Of a stretch of DNA of 64,000 nucleotides, positions 36,254-43,973 are shown piece after piece. A program made the position numbers and the translations under genes. Numbering within the stretch: the stretch's first letter is position 1; each line of letters starts with the position of its first letter. Below the pieces are notes generated by a model, which saw only the letters and a program-made list of their open reading frames with translations, was not told the origin of the DNA and ran no database searches. This DNA comes from an uncultured Olleya sp. (GTDB lineage Bacteria; Bacteroidota; Bacteroidia; Flavobacteriales; Flavobacteriaceae), in NCBI GenBank assembly GCA_947503885.1, contig CANNFD010000003.1:186001-250000 (forward strand), given 5' to 3'.

Positions 36254-36643
36254 TTAGTTTTTGGCATACCCTAAGTAATACCATTTGTTGTTTTCTTTTA
36301 TAAAAGCAGATTTTTCATGAATAACGTCTACTTTGCCATTTTCATAAAAATAGGCGTTAAAGGTTACTGTTCCTTTATCCTCATTTTTTAGACCTTCAGT
36401 TGTTTTAAGGATTTCAAGTTTAATCCACTTTACTGATTTTGCCCATTTTACAATTGCTTTTTTTTCTGAAATTGGTCTGGTAGAAATATGATGCGTTTGC
36501 ATTAAATAATCCCCATTGGCCATTACAAAAGCGCTATACCTAGAGCGCATCAGTTGCAAAGCTGTTTCTGTTTTTCCATTGTTTAAATGAAACACTTCAC
36601 AGCAATTTTTATAGGTTTTATTAGTTCCGCAGTAACAATTCAT
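36254..36643 (-). CDS. YchJ-like SEC-C motif protein
   Basis: A 129-residue protein with an N-terminal zinc motif of SEC-C type, MNCYCGTNKTYKNCCEVFH (Cys3, Cys5, Cys14, Cys15). The YchJ domain follows (LMRSRYSAFVMANGDYLMQTHH). Function of YchJ is uncertain. It is embedded between hemF (1 bp gap) and hemB (6 bp), so it is co-transcribed with the haem genes. Whether it takes part in haem metabolism is not known. Confidence 0.88.
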   Translation of the reverse strand: MNCYCGTNKTYKNCCEVFHLNNGKTETALQLMRSRYSAFVMANGDYLMQTHHISTRPISEKKAIVKWAKSVKWIKLEILKTTEGLKNEDKGTVTFNAYFYENGKVDVIHEKSAFIKENNKWYYLGYAKN

Positions 36644-36644
36644 T

Positions 36645-37547
36645 TTACACCCAATCTTTCGGGTTTTGTAATACGTTTATAAGTCTTTCTTCTTCGCTTC
36701 CAGATTCTGGATGATGATCGTAAACCCATTGTACGTGCGGAGGAAGACTCATTAAAATACTTTCAATACGGCCATTAGTTTTTAAACCAAAAAGGGTGCC
36801 TTTATCGTGTACTAAATTAAACTCGACATAACGACCACGACGTATTTCCTGCCAATCACGTTGTGCTTTGGTGTACTGTAAATCTTTTCTTTTTTCTACA
36901 ATAGGAACATAAGCCTCTAAGAAACTATCACCAACTTGAGTAACAAAGTCATACCAATTTTGCATGCTCATGTCTTCTGAAGCTTTGCAGTAATCAAAAA
37001 ATAAGCCTCCAACGCCACGACCTTCGTTGCGGTGGGTGTTGTAAAAATACTCGTCGCAACGCGCTTTGTATTTTGGATAAAATTGGGGATTATGATTATC
37101 GCAAGCAGTTTTGCATGTCTGATGAAAGTGTTTTGCGTCTTCGTCAAACAGATAATAGGGTGTTAGGTCTTGTCCACCACCAAACCATTGGTCTACAATA
37201 TTTCCGTCTTTATCATACATTTCAAAATAGCGCCAATTAGCGTGTACTGTTGGTACCAAAGGATTTTTAGGATGTAATACTAGGCTTAATCCACAAGCAA
37301 AAAAATCGGCATCTTCTACACCAAAATATGTTTGCATACTGTCGGGTAATTTACCATGTACTCCAGAAATATTAACACCTCCTTTTTCAAAAACGTTTCC
37401 GTTTTCTATGACTCTTGTTCTTCCGCCACCACCTTCAGGTCGCTTCCAAATGTCCTCTTGGAATGTTGCTTTACCGTCAATTTTTTCTAGACCAGCTGTA
37501 ATAGTGTCTTGTAGTTGGTGTATGTATTTAAAAAATTTATCTTTCAT
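36645..37547 (-). CDS. hemF: oxygen-dependent coproporphyrinogen III oxidase
   Basis: Converts coproporphyrinogen III to protoporphyrinogen IX using O2. At 300 residues, the family signatures are visible: FFACGLSLVLHPKNPLVPTV, WFGGGQDLTPYY, GVGGLFFDYC, RRGRYVEFNLVHDKGT. Being the aerobic isoenzyme, it implies an oxygen-dependent pathway. Its ATG lies 11 bp inside the GNAT gene's 3' end, so the genes are tightly coupled in the hem operon. Confidence 0.97.
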   Translation of the reverse strand: MKDKFFKYIHQLQDTITAGLEKIDGKATFQEDIWKRPEGGGGRTRVIENGNVFEKGGVNISGVHGKLPDSMQTYFGVEDADFFACGLSLVLHPKNPLVPTVHANWRYFEMYDKDGNIVDQWFGGGQDLTPYYLFDEDAKHFHQTCKTACDNHNPQFYPKYKARCDEYFYNTHRNEGRGVGGLFFDYCKASEDMSMQNWYDFVTQVGDSFLEAYVPIVEKRKDLQYTKAQRDWQEIRRGRYVEFNLVHDKGTLFGLKTNGRIESILMSLPPHVQWVYDHHPESGSEEERLINVLQNPKDWV

Positions 37548-38076
37548 TATATATTTCGTATAACTCCATATCTAGCGGATTTTCGCCTATAGGTGTAAAT
37601 TCGTTTTTTAAAGTTTTAACCCATTTAAAACTATTATTTTTTGCCACCTTAACACTGCTAATATTGTCTTTATAAACTATAATTTGTAAAGTTTTTAGGT
37701 CATGTGTTGTAAAAGCATAATTAATTAATGCGTTTATGGCTTTAGTTGTTAGGCCTTTACCTTCAAAATTATAATCAATGCAATAGGCAAATTCACCTTG
37801 TTTTTTAGCCCAATCTAGCTCCTTAATATAAATAACGCCAACTAACGCTCTAGTATCAGATTGTTTTAATGTAAATACAAACTCTTCTTTATCTATAAAT
37901 TGCTTGGCTTTTTGGTCTACAAACAATTGTGACAGCGTAGGTGTTAAGTTTTCTTTTAACGTGTTAGGAAAATATTTTTGTAACCTGTCTTGATTGGCAA
38001 TCATAAAATTGCAAATCTTCCATGCATCTCCATTATGGATTGGACTGATTTCAAAATTATCAAAATTGGCAATCAT
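37537..38076 (-). CDS. GNAT-family acetyltransferase (RimJ/RimL-like)
   Basis: A 179-residue acetyltransferase of the ribosomal-protein-acetylase type. The GNAT beta-4/alpha-3 acetyl-CoA region reads GEFAYCIDYNFEGKGLTTKA, followed by VAKNNSFKWV. It overlaps hemF by 11 bp and abuts EI24, so it lies inside the haem operon. The substrate is unknown and a direct link to haem is not established. Confidence 0.86.
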   Translation of the reverse strand: MIANFDNFEISPIHNGDAWKICNFMIANQDRLQKYFPNTLKENLTPTLSQLFVDQKAKQFIDKEEFVFTLKQSDTRALVGVIYIKELDWAKKQGEFAYCIDYNFEGKGLTTKAINALINYAFTTHDLKTLQIIVYKDNISSVKVAKNNSFKWVKTLKNEFTPIGENPLDMELYEIYNER

Positions 38077-38828
38077 TAGATTAGTTTTTGATTTTCGGTT
38101 TGGATAAGTTTTATTGTGCTTAATGATGCAGCAGTAACACTAAGTGGTAATACTAAAATTACACCAACAAAAGGAATTAGTAAACACAGAATAAAAATAA
38201 TACCATTTCCAATAGCGACCCCTCTATTTTTTTTAACAAATTGTAAGCTGTCTTTGTAATTGTAATGACGCTCTAATGTATAGTCCATATTTCCAAATCC
38301 AGCATAATACCCTTGTACTAAAAACAATAATATTGTTGAAAAAATATTTACCACAGGTATAAACTTAAGTAGTAAAATTGGAATGGTAATTAGTAGCTCG
38401 CGACCAAGATTTCTAATATTAATTCTGATACCTCTCCAAAGTTGCTCTTGAAACGATGTTTTTCTATGATTATGCTTAGTTACTCCTGTTAAATGAGTTT
38501 CTATTTTTTCTGAAACAGGACTCATAAAAGGCGCTGATAAGGCCATTATAATATGCTTGTATAGAATTAAACCTATTGCTACAACTATGATTGCTCCAAT
38601 AAAAGTTGAAACTGTAGTAAAGGTTTGTTTACCCCATTCCCATAACCAAACTTTAGCTATTAATCGACCGATATTATCTGATAATCCGTAAGCAGCAAAA
38701 CCAATTACAGAAGCTGTGATGATACTGATAACAATAGGAATAAAAAAGTACTTCCAAAGCTTTAGCTTTGATATCAAAGCTAAAGCACCAGAGTAACCGT
38801 TAATTCCTTTAAATATGTTTTGTATCAT
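38076..38828 (-). CDS. EI24/CysZ-like membrane protein
   Basis: A 250-residue polytopic protein with four or five hydrophobic helices (FFIPIVISIITASVIGFAAY, AIIVVAIGLILYKHIIMAL, FIPVVNIFSTILLFLVQGYY, GNGIIFILCLLIPFVGVILV). It matches the EI24/CysZ family; known CysZ proteins assist sulfate uptake, but a role beside haem genes is only contextual. The start is placed at MIQNIFKG (38828). The longer ATG at 38843 lies within a dispersed repeat element and would add five residues of no known value. Confidence 0.8.
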   Translation of the reverse strand: MIQNIFKGINGYSGALALISKLKLWKYFFIPIVISIITASVIGFAAYGLSDNIGRLIAKVWLWEWGKQTFTTVSTFIGAIIVVAIGLILYKHIIMALSAPFMSPVSEKIETHLTGVTKHNHRKTSFQEQLWRGIRINIRNLGRELLITIPILLLKFIPVVNIFSTILLFLVQGYYAGFGNMDYTLERHYNYKDSLQFVKKNRGVAIGNGIIFILCLLIPFVGVILVLPLSVTAASLSTIKLIQTENQKLI

Positions 38829-38837
38829 AATCCGATT

Positions 38838-38910
38838 TGTCATTGCGAATCATGCTTTTTGCATGATGTGATAATTAAAAGATTACCACGTCACTACGTT
38901 TATGTAGTAA
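38838..38910. repeat. degenerate dispersed palindromic element between hemE and EI24
   Basis: It contains TCATGC/GCATGA (38850-38855 with 38861-38866) and ACTAC/GTAGT (38893-38897 with 38904-38908), in the ATTGCGA ... ACGTCACTACG layout known for small interspersed repeats in Flavobacteriaceae. It is a diverged copy sitting inside the operon. Confidence 0.5.
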
Positions 38911-39939
38911 CTATTCCGCTTTATACTCCTTTACTGCATCAATAAATGCTTTAGCATTTTCTAACGGTATGTTAGGTAAAATACCATGACCAAGGTTTAC
39001 AATATATTTGTCTTTACCAAACTGGTTAATCATTTGGTGTACCATTTTCTTGATTTCTGCTGGAGGAGAAAACAAACGAGTAGGATCAAAGTTACCTTGA
39101 AGTGTAATGTTTCCGCCAGTTAAGTAACGTGCGTTTTGTGGTGAACATGTCCAATCTACACCTAATGCTGCAGCGCCAGATTTAGCCATAGTATCCAAAG
39201 CAAACCAACATCCTTTACCAAATGCAATAACTGGTGTTTCGTCTTTTAAAGCATCAATTATTTGTTGGATGTATTGCCATGAAAACTCTTGGTAATCAAC
39301 AGGAGAAAGCATACCTCCCCAAGAATCAAATACTTGAACCGCGTTAACGCCAGCTTTTACTTTTTCTTTTAAGTAAGCGATAGTGGTGTCTGTTATTTTT
39401 TGTAATAATTGGTGAGCAGCAATAGGGTTTGTAAAACAAAACTCTTTTGCTTTGTCAAAGTTTTTAGAGCCTTGACCTTGCACACAATAACATAAAATAG
39501 TCCAAGGTGAACCAGCAAAACCAATTAAAGGCACTTCGTCGTTAAGTTTTTCTTTTGTTGCTTTTATAGCTTCGTAAACATAATTTAAAGCTTCTTTTAC
39601 ATCTGGAACAATAACGTTATCTACGTGTTGTTGCGTACGAATTGGATTTGGTAAATAAGGACCAAAATTAGGTTTCATTTGCACCTCAATATTCATTGCT
39701 TGAGGGATGACCAAAATATCACTAAATAAAATGGCTGCATCCATACCGTATCTTCGGATTGGTTGCACAGTAATTTCACTTGCTAATTCAGGAGTTTGAC
39801 AACGTGTAAAAAAGTCGTACTTAGCTTTTATCTCCATAAATTCTGGAAGATATCTACCTGCTTGACGCATCATCCAAACCGGTGGACGCTCTACTGTTTC
39901 TCCTTTTAATGCTCTTAAAAATAAATCGTTTTTCAACAT
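38911..39939 (-). CDS. hemE: uroporphyrinogen decarboxylase
   Basis: Decarboxylates uroporphyrinogen III to coproporphyrinogen III. At 342 residues, the N-terminal signature [16 protein letters not shown] and the central [13 protein letters not shown] and [11 protein letters not shown] segments are intact. The late [18 protein letters not shown] is typical. It follows hemCD after an 80 bp gap that holds a degenerate repeat, and precedes EI24. Confidence 0.97.
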   Translation of the reverse strand: MLKNDLFLRALKGETVERPPVWMMRQAGRYLPEFMEIKAKYDFFTRCQTPELASEITVQPIRRYGMDAAILFSDILVIPQAMNIEVQMKPNFGPYLPNPIRTQQHVDNVIVPDVKEALNYVYEAIKATKEKLNDEVPLIGFAGSPWTILCYCVQGQGSKNFDKAKEFCFTNPIAAHQLLQKITDTTIAYLKEKVKAGVNAVQVFDSWGGMLSPVDYQEFSWQYIQQIIDALKDETPVIAFGKGCWFALDTMAKSGAAALGVDWTCSPQNARYLTGGNITLQGNFDPTRLFSPPAEIKKMVHQMINQFGKDKYIVNLGHGILPNIPLENAKAFIDAVKEYKAE

Positions 39940-39946
39940 ATCCTTG

Positions 39947-39972
39947 TATCATTCCCGCGTAGACGGAAAATC
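39947..39972. repeat. degenerate REP-like palindrome between hemCD and hemE
   Basis: The sequence CATTCCCGCGTAGACGGAAAA shows the imperfect TTCCCG...CGGAA pairing of the dispersed GTCATTCC family. It is clearly diverged, so probably an old copy. Confidence 0.4.
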
Positions 39973-40019
39973 TTTTAAATTATTATTATTTGATACTTTA
40001 CTACTGTCCTTTTGAGGGG

Positions 40020-41597
40020 CTATTTGGTGTAATGCTCATTTACTAACTCTATTACACTTTCTACAGTTGGTACTTTTGCAATACGTACATCGTCAAAATG
40101 TTTGCTAGCTTCTTTTGCAGTTGTTTCGCCTATGCAAAAAGCAATACCGTTTGCATCATTTTCTTTTTTATAACTTTGTACTGTTGATGGGCTATAAAAC
40201 ATAACACCTTCAACGCTTTCTGGAAGTTTTATGCTATCTAATTTTGTTTGATAGGCTTCAACCTCGTTAACTTTAATGTTATTTTCTGTAAGGATTTCTG
40301 GTAAATCATCTAATCTAACATCACTGCAAAAATAGGTTACTTCTGTACCTTCCATAAAATCCACTAAATACTCAGCTAATTTCTTGGCGTTTTTTTCGCT
40401 ATGTAAGACTTTGCCAATGCGTTTTTCAATCATTTTTTTAGTACGACGTCCAACACAATAGATGTTTTTAAACTGAAGCTCTACCGCTGAATAATTAGTC
40501 AATAGGGCTTCAACAGCATTTTGACTTGTTATGATTACATTTTTAATTTCGTTTTTTAAGAATCTTGGGTGGATCCTATTTAAACTAATCTTTACAAAGT
40601 CAGAGCTGTCGGGTTTAATTTTTTCGTTAAACAAAAAGCGTTGCGCTTCAGTCAATGATTTTGTCGAGTAGATGTTTGTTTTAACATACGACTCCTTTAG
40701 CTCGTCCATTAAATGGTTACCGCCACGTTCTAGAATATAATCAGAACACCAAGTTGAAATATCATGATGTTCGCCTAACATTTTTACGCGTTTTACATGT
40801 ATTTTTTTTGTGCCATCTTTACTAAGTAAAACTCCTTCAAAGGTGACTTCGTTATCTTTAATAAAAGCCAATGCACCAATTGGAGCAGAGCAACCACCTT
40901 CTAATTTGTTTAAAAAATCACGTTCAATCGTAGTACAGATTTCTGTTTCTTCATGATTGATTTCGGATAGAATAGCTCTAGTTTCTTCGTCTTCCTCTAA
41001 AGCAGCAATCATAATTGTGCCTTGTGCTGGAGCAGGAATCATCCAGTCTAAATTTACTGCATCTTCAGGTCTTAAGTCTAATCTACCAATACCTGCTGCT
41101 GCAAAAATAGCTCCATTCCAATCATTGTCTTTTAGTTTTTGTAATCTAGTGTTTACGTTTCCTCTTAACTCTACAACTGTATGAGTTGGAAAACGATTTA
41201 ACCATTGTGCGCGTCTACGTAGACTTCCGGTTGCAACCGTTGCTTCTCTAGAGGCTAAAAACTCTTCATTATCTTTAAATAAAAGCGTGTCTTTAACATT
41301 ACCACGTTTTAAAACAGCAGCTTGCACAATACCTTTTGGTAGTTGTGTTGGCACGTCTTTTAAAGAGTGTACAGCAATATCGATATCTCCATTTAACATA
41401 GCTATATCTAAAGTACGTGTAAATACTCCGGTAACTCCTAACTCATATAAAGGTTTGTCAAGGACTAAGTCGCCAATAGATTTTATAGGGTGTAAAACAC
41501 TCTCATAACCTAATGCTTTTAACTGACTTTGTACTGCTTTTGCTTGGTATAATGCTAAGTCGCTATCGCGAGTACCAATTTTAATTATTTTAGACAT
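40020..41597 (-). CDS. hemCD: hydroxymethylbilane synthase fused to uroporphyrinogen-III synthase
   Basis: A bifunctional chain of 525 residues. Residues about 1-305 are porphobilinogen deaminase (IKIGTRDSDLALYQAKAV, TGSLRRRAQW, and the dipyrromethane-cofactor Cys in GGCSAPIGA near residue 236). Residues about 315-525 are HemD-like (FLKNEIKNVIITSQNAVEAL, KNIYCVGRRTKKMI, VMFYSPSTVQSY, IAFCIGETTAKEA). Fusion couples tetrapyrrole formation to ring closure, avoiding release of the unstable linear intermediate. The ATG overlaps hemA by 8 bp. This explains the absence of a separate hemD in the cluster. Confidence 0.94.
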   Translation of the reverse strand: MSKIIKIGTRDSDLALYQAKAVQSQLKALGYESVLHPIKSIGDLVLDKPLYELGVTGVFTRTLDIAMLNGDIDIAVHSLKDVPTQLPKGIVQAAVLKRGNVKDTLLFKDNEEFLASREATVATGSLRRRAQWLNRFPTHTVVELRGNVNTRLQKLKDNDWNGAIFAAAGIGRLDLRPEDAVNLDWMIPAPAQGTIMIAALEEDEETRAILSEINHEETEICTTIERDFLNKLEGGCSAPIGALAFIKDNEVTFEGVLLSKDGTKKIHVKRVKMLGEHHDISTWCSDYILERGGNHLMDELKESYVKTNIYSTKSLTEAQRFLFNEKIKPDSSDFVKISLNRIHPRFLKNEIKNVIITSQNAVEALLTNYSAVELQFKNIYCVGRRTKKMIEKRIGKVLHSEKNAKKLAEYLVDFMEGTEVTYFCSDVRLDDLPEILTENNIKVNEVEAYQTKLDSIKLPESVEGVMFYSPSTVQSYKKENDANGIAFCIGETTAKEASKHFDDVRIAKVPTVESVIELVNEHYTK

Positions 41598-42837
41598 GCT
41601 TTGTGGTGTTTTCTAGTTGAAACACTTTTTTAATTAGTTCTAAACTTGCATCTGTAGAGAAAGATTCGTCTTTTAAATGATGCGCAAAATGATTTGTTAT
41701 TTTTTGAATAATCTTATTACTGATTATTTCGGCTTGTTCTTCATTGAAGTTAGCCATTTTTTTACGTTGGGTATCAAGCTCAGCATTTTTAAAGTCTTGT
41801 AACTTATGCTTTAATGCTTTAATGGTTGGTGCAAATTTTCTTGTTTGTAACCAACCAATAAAATCAGCTTTGATGTCTTCAATAATACTTTCAGCTAAAG
41901 GAATTTGTAATTTTCTACGCTCTAAAGTTTCATCGGTAATTTGTGATAAATCGTCTAAATGTATTCGCTTAACGTTTGGAAGATCTGTGACGTTGTCATC
42001 CACGTTTTTAGGAATTGATAAATCTAATATTAATAAGTCCTTTTTAGATTGTATTAATTGCTTGTCAACTGTTGGGTTTTGTGCGCCAGTTGCTACAATT
42101 AAAATATCAGCTTCGTTTATTTCTTCCTGAAGGTTTGCATAATCTTTGACAACTAAATTAAATTTACCAGCAACAGCTTCTGCCTTTCCTTTAGTCCTGT
42201 TTATTAAAGTGATTTGTTCGTTTTTAGTATGTTTTACTAAATTCTCACAAGTATTACGACCAATTTTTCCGGTACCAAAAAGTAAGATGTTTTTATCGGT
42301 AACGTTATCAATTGTGTTTAATATATACTGTACTGATGCAAATGATACGCTGGTTGCACCTGAAGAAATTTCAGTTTCGGTTTTTATACGCTTACTAGCT
42401 TGTATTACAGAATTTACTAAGCGCTCAATAAAAGGATTTAGTAAGTCGTGTTTTTTTGAAGCTATAGTACTTTTTTTAAGTTGACCTATAATCTCAAAAT
42501 CACCTAAAATTTGACTATCTAAACCAGAACCTACTTTAAATAAATGTGAAATAGCTTCGGTACCTTTATAGATATATGCAAATTTTTGAAACTCTTCAAC
42601 AGTTCCTTTTGTGTTGTCACACAATAATTGAATAAGTTGATATGGGTGTTCTGCAAATCCGTAAATTTCTGTACGATTGCAAGTTGACGTTACGATTAGA
42701 CTTTCTATACCGTTAGATTTTGCTTGACTTAAAAGTGCTAATTTAGAAGGTTCGTCTAAACTAAAACGACCTCTAATTTCAGCATCTGCTTTTTTATAGC
42801 TTAAACCTAAGGCATAAAAATATGTGCCTGTTGACAT
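41590..42837 (-). CDS. hemA: glutamyl-tRNA reductase
   Basis: Reduces glutamyl-tRNA to glutamate-1-semialdehyde with NADPH, the first step of the C5 haem pathway. At 415 residues from MSTGTYFYALGLSYKKAD (start 42837), the catalytic Cys53 sits in VTSTCNRTEIYG, and the NADPH domain has LFGTGKIGRNTCENL and ILIVATGAQNP. A longer start (42852) would add MEHYH and is less likely. It heads the haem operon on the minus strand, with the regulator divergent upstream. Confidence 0.97.
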   Translation of the reverse strand: MSTGTYFYALGLSYKKADAEIRGRFSLDEPSKLALLSQAKSNGIESLIVTSTCNRTEIYGFAEHPYQLIQLLCDNTKGTVEEFQKFAYIYKGTEAISHLFKVGSGLDSQILGDFEIIGQLKKSTIASKKHDLLNPFIERLVNSVIQASKRIKTETEISSGATSVSFASVQYILNTIDNVTDKNILLFGTGKIGRNTCENLVKHTKNEQITLINRTKGKAEAVAGKFNLVVKDYANLQEEINEADILIVATGAQNPTVDKQLIQSKKDLLILDLSIPKNVDDNVTDLPNVKRIHLDDLSQITDETLERRKLQIPLAESIIEDIKADFIGWLQTRKFAPTIKALKHKLQDFKNAELDTQRKKMANFNEEQAEIISNKIIQKITNHFAHHLKDESFSTDASLELIKKVFQLENTTKHV

Positions 42838-42878
42838 GTGATAGTGCTCCATTTACCTGACTGGGACTTTATTAAAAG

Positions 42879-42886
42879 CAAATTTA
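42879..42886 (-). promoter_or_regulatory. -7 element of the hem operon promoter
   Basis: The minus strand reads TAAATTTG (TAnnTTTG), about 40 nt upstream of the hemA ATG. A clear -33 at the normal spacing is not found. Confidence 0.5.
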
Positions 42887-42960
42887 TGTAGTATATTATT
42901 TAAAAAGTAACGCTACAAGAACTTTTAATATCGATTTTGGTTTTTTGATGCTAAAATGTA

Positions 42961-42988
42961 TTGAACTATGATATTTATCATATTTTTG
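42961..42988 (+). promoter_or_regulatory. promoter with overlapping palindrome for the AraC-type gene
   Basis: A -7 box TATTTTTG (42981-42988) and a TTG at 42961-42963 (17 nt apart). Between them lies a perfect palindrome ATGATATTTATCAT (42968-42981), and TTGAA/TTCAA arms at 42961 and 42996 enclose a wider region. An operator overlapping this promoter fits autoregulation or control by another regulator. The binding protein is unproven. Confidence 0.5.
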
Positions 42989-43047
42989 TATATAATTCAA
43001 TGGTTCAGGACTTAGTTGTTTAGAATCAATCTAAATAAAATAGATTT

Positions 43048-43941
43048 ATGAAGTCAACTTCAAGTTTAGAAAATGTCGCTAAAAGTTCTTTTAATGAAAC
43101 TCAGGTAGATCAAGATGTTTTTGTATTAACTTATCAAAATGAAACCGTTAAAAATCAGATTGTTGAGCGTTTTATTGACAGTAGTTTTATTCAATTTCAT
43201 TTTTGTTTAAAAGGGAATAGTGATTTTATCTTTAATAATGGGGCTTATGTTTTAAATATAGCAGAAGAGACGTCTTTATTGCTTTATAATCCACAAAGAG
43301 ACTTACCTATTCATCTAGAGGTTAAACCAGAATGTTGGTTAGTATCGGTGCTAATTTCTATTAAAAAATTTCATGGTTTGTTTTCTCAAGAAGCAGATTA
43401 TATAACGTTTTTAAGTAGTGATAACAAAGACAAGAAATATTATAAGGACGGAAAGATTTCGCCATCTATGGCTATTGCATTAAACCAAATTATAAATTAC
43501 AACTTAAACTCGTCTATTAAAACCTTGTATTTTAAAGGAAAAGCTTATGAGTTGCTTAGTCTTTATTTTAATAGAGGTGAGGATGCTAATATAGAGCAAT
43601 GTCCCTTTTTGGTAGACGAAACTAATGTTGCAAAAATCAAGGAGGCTAAAGATATAGTTATTGCAAGAATGGCTGAGCCACCAACTTTACAAGAATTATC
43701 AGACGAGATAAATTTACCTCTTAAAAAGCTAAAAGAGGGATTTAAGCAAATTTATGGAGATACTGTTTTTAGTTTTTTGTTTGATTATAAGATGGAGGTT
43801 GCTAGAAAGCTTTTAGAAACGGGTTCTCATAATGTCAACGAAGTAGGATTAAAAGTGGGGTATAGTACTGCTAGTCACTTTATTGCTGCTTTTAAAAAAA
43901 AGTATGGTATTACGCCTAAAAAGTACGTCCAATCCATATAA
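43048..43941 (+). CDS. AraC-family transcriptional regulator next to the haem cluster
   Basis: A 297-residue regulator. The N-terminal half (about 1-180) is a cupin-like sensor domain without assigned ligand (ETSLLLYNPQRDLPIHLEV). The C-terminal AraC DNA-binding domain has two helix-turn-helix units, TLQELSDEINLPLKKLKEGF and VNEVGLKVGYSTASHFIAAF, ending ITPKKYVQSI. It is transcribed divergently from hemA, which makes it a candidate regulator of the haem operon. That role is context-based inference. Confidence 0.9.
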   Translation: MKSTSSLENVAKSSFNETQVDQDVFVLTYQNETVKNQIVERFIDSSFIQFHFCLKGNSDFIFNNGAYVLNIAEETSLLLYNPQRDLPIHLEVKPECWLVSVLISIKKFHGLFSQEADYITFLSSDNKDKKYYKDGKISPSMAIALNQIINYNLNSSIKTLYFKGKAYELLSLYFNRGEDANIEQCPFLVDETNVAKIKEAKDIVIARMAEPPTLQELSDEINLPLKKLKEGFKQIYGDTVFSFLFDYKMEVARKLLETGSHNVNEVGLKVGYSTASHFIAAFKKKYGITPKKYVQSI

Positions 43942-43943
43942 AA

Positions 43944-43969
43944 AATGCGCTTAAGTTATTAAGCGCATT
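43944..43969. terminator. bidirectional terminator between the regulator and TraB/GumN gene
   Basis: A perfect 11-bp stem AATGCGCTTAA / TTAAGCGCATT with loop GTTA. The best T tract is on the minus strand, so it mainly ends the large minus-strand gene and can also stop the regulator transcript. Confidence 0.82.
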
Positions 43970-43973
43970 ATGT

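Noticed and set aside
40020-41597. Missing hemD suspected at first
   Set aside because: The C-terminal half of the hemC frame carries HemD-like motifs, so the gene is fused and not missing.
41744-42130. 128-codon plus-strand ORF antisense to hemA (and others at 42146-42484, 40957-41184)
   Set aside because: Shadow frames of a confidently assigned gene.
42853-43047. FNR/CRP-like site (TTGAA...TTCAA) between hemA and the regulator
   Set aside because: The arms are too short and too far apart for those families; I keep only the central palindrome as a candidate operator.
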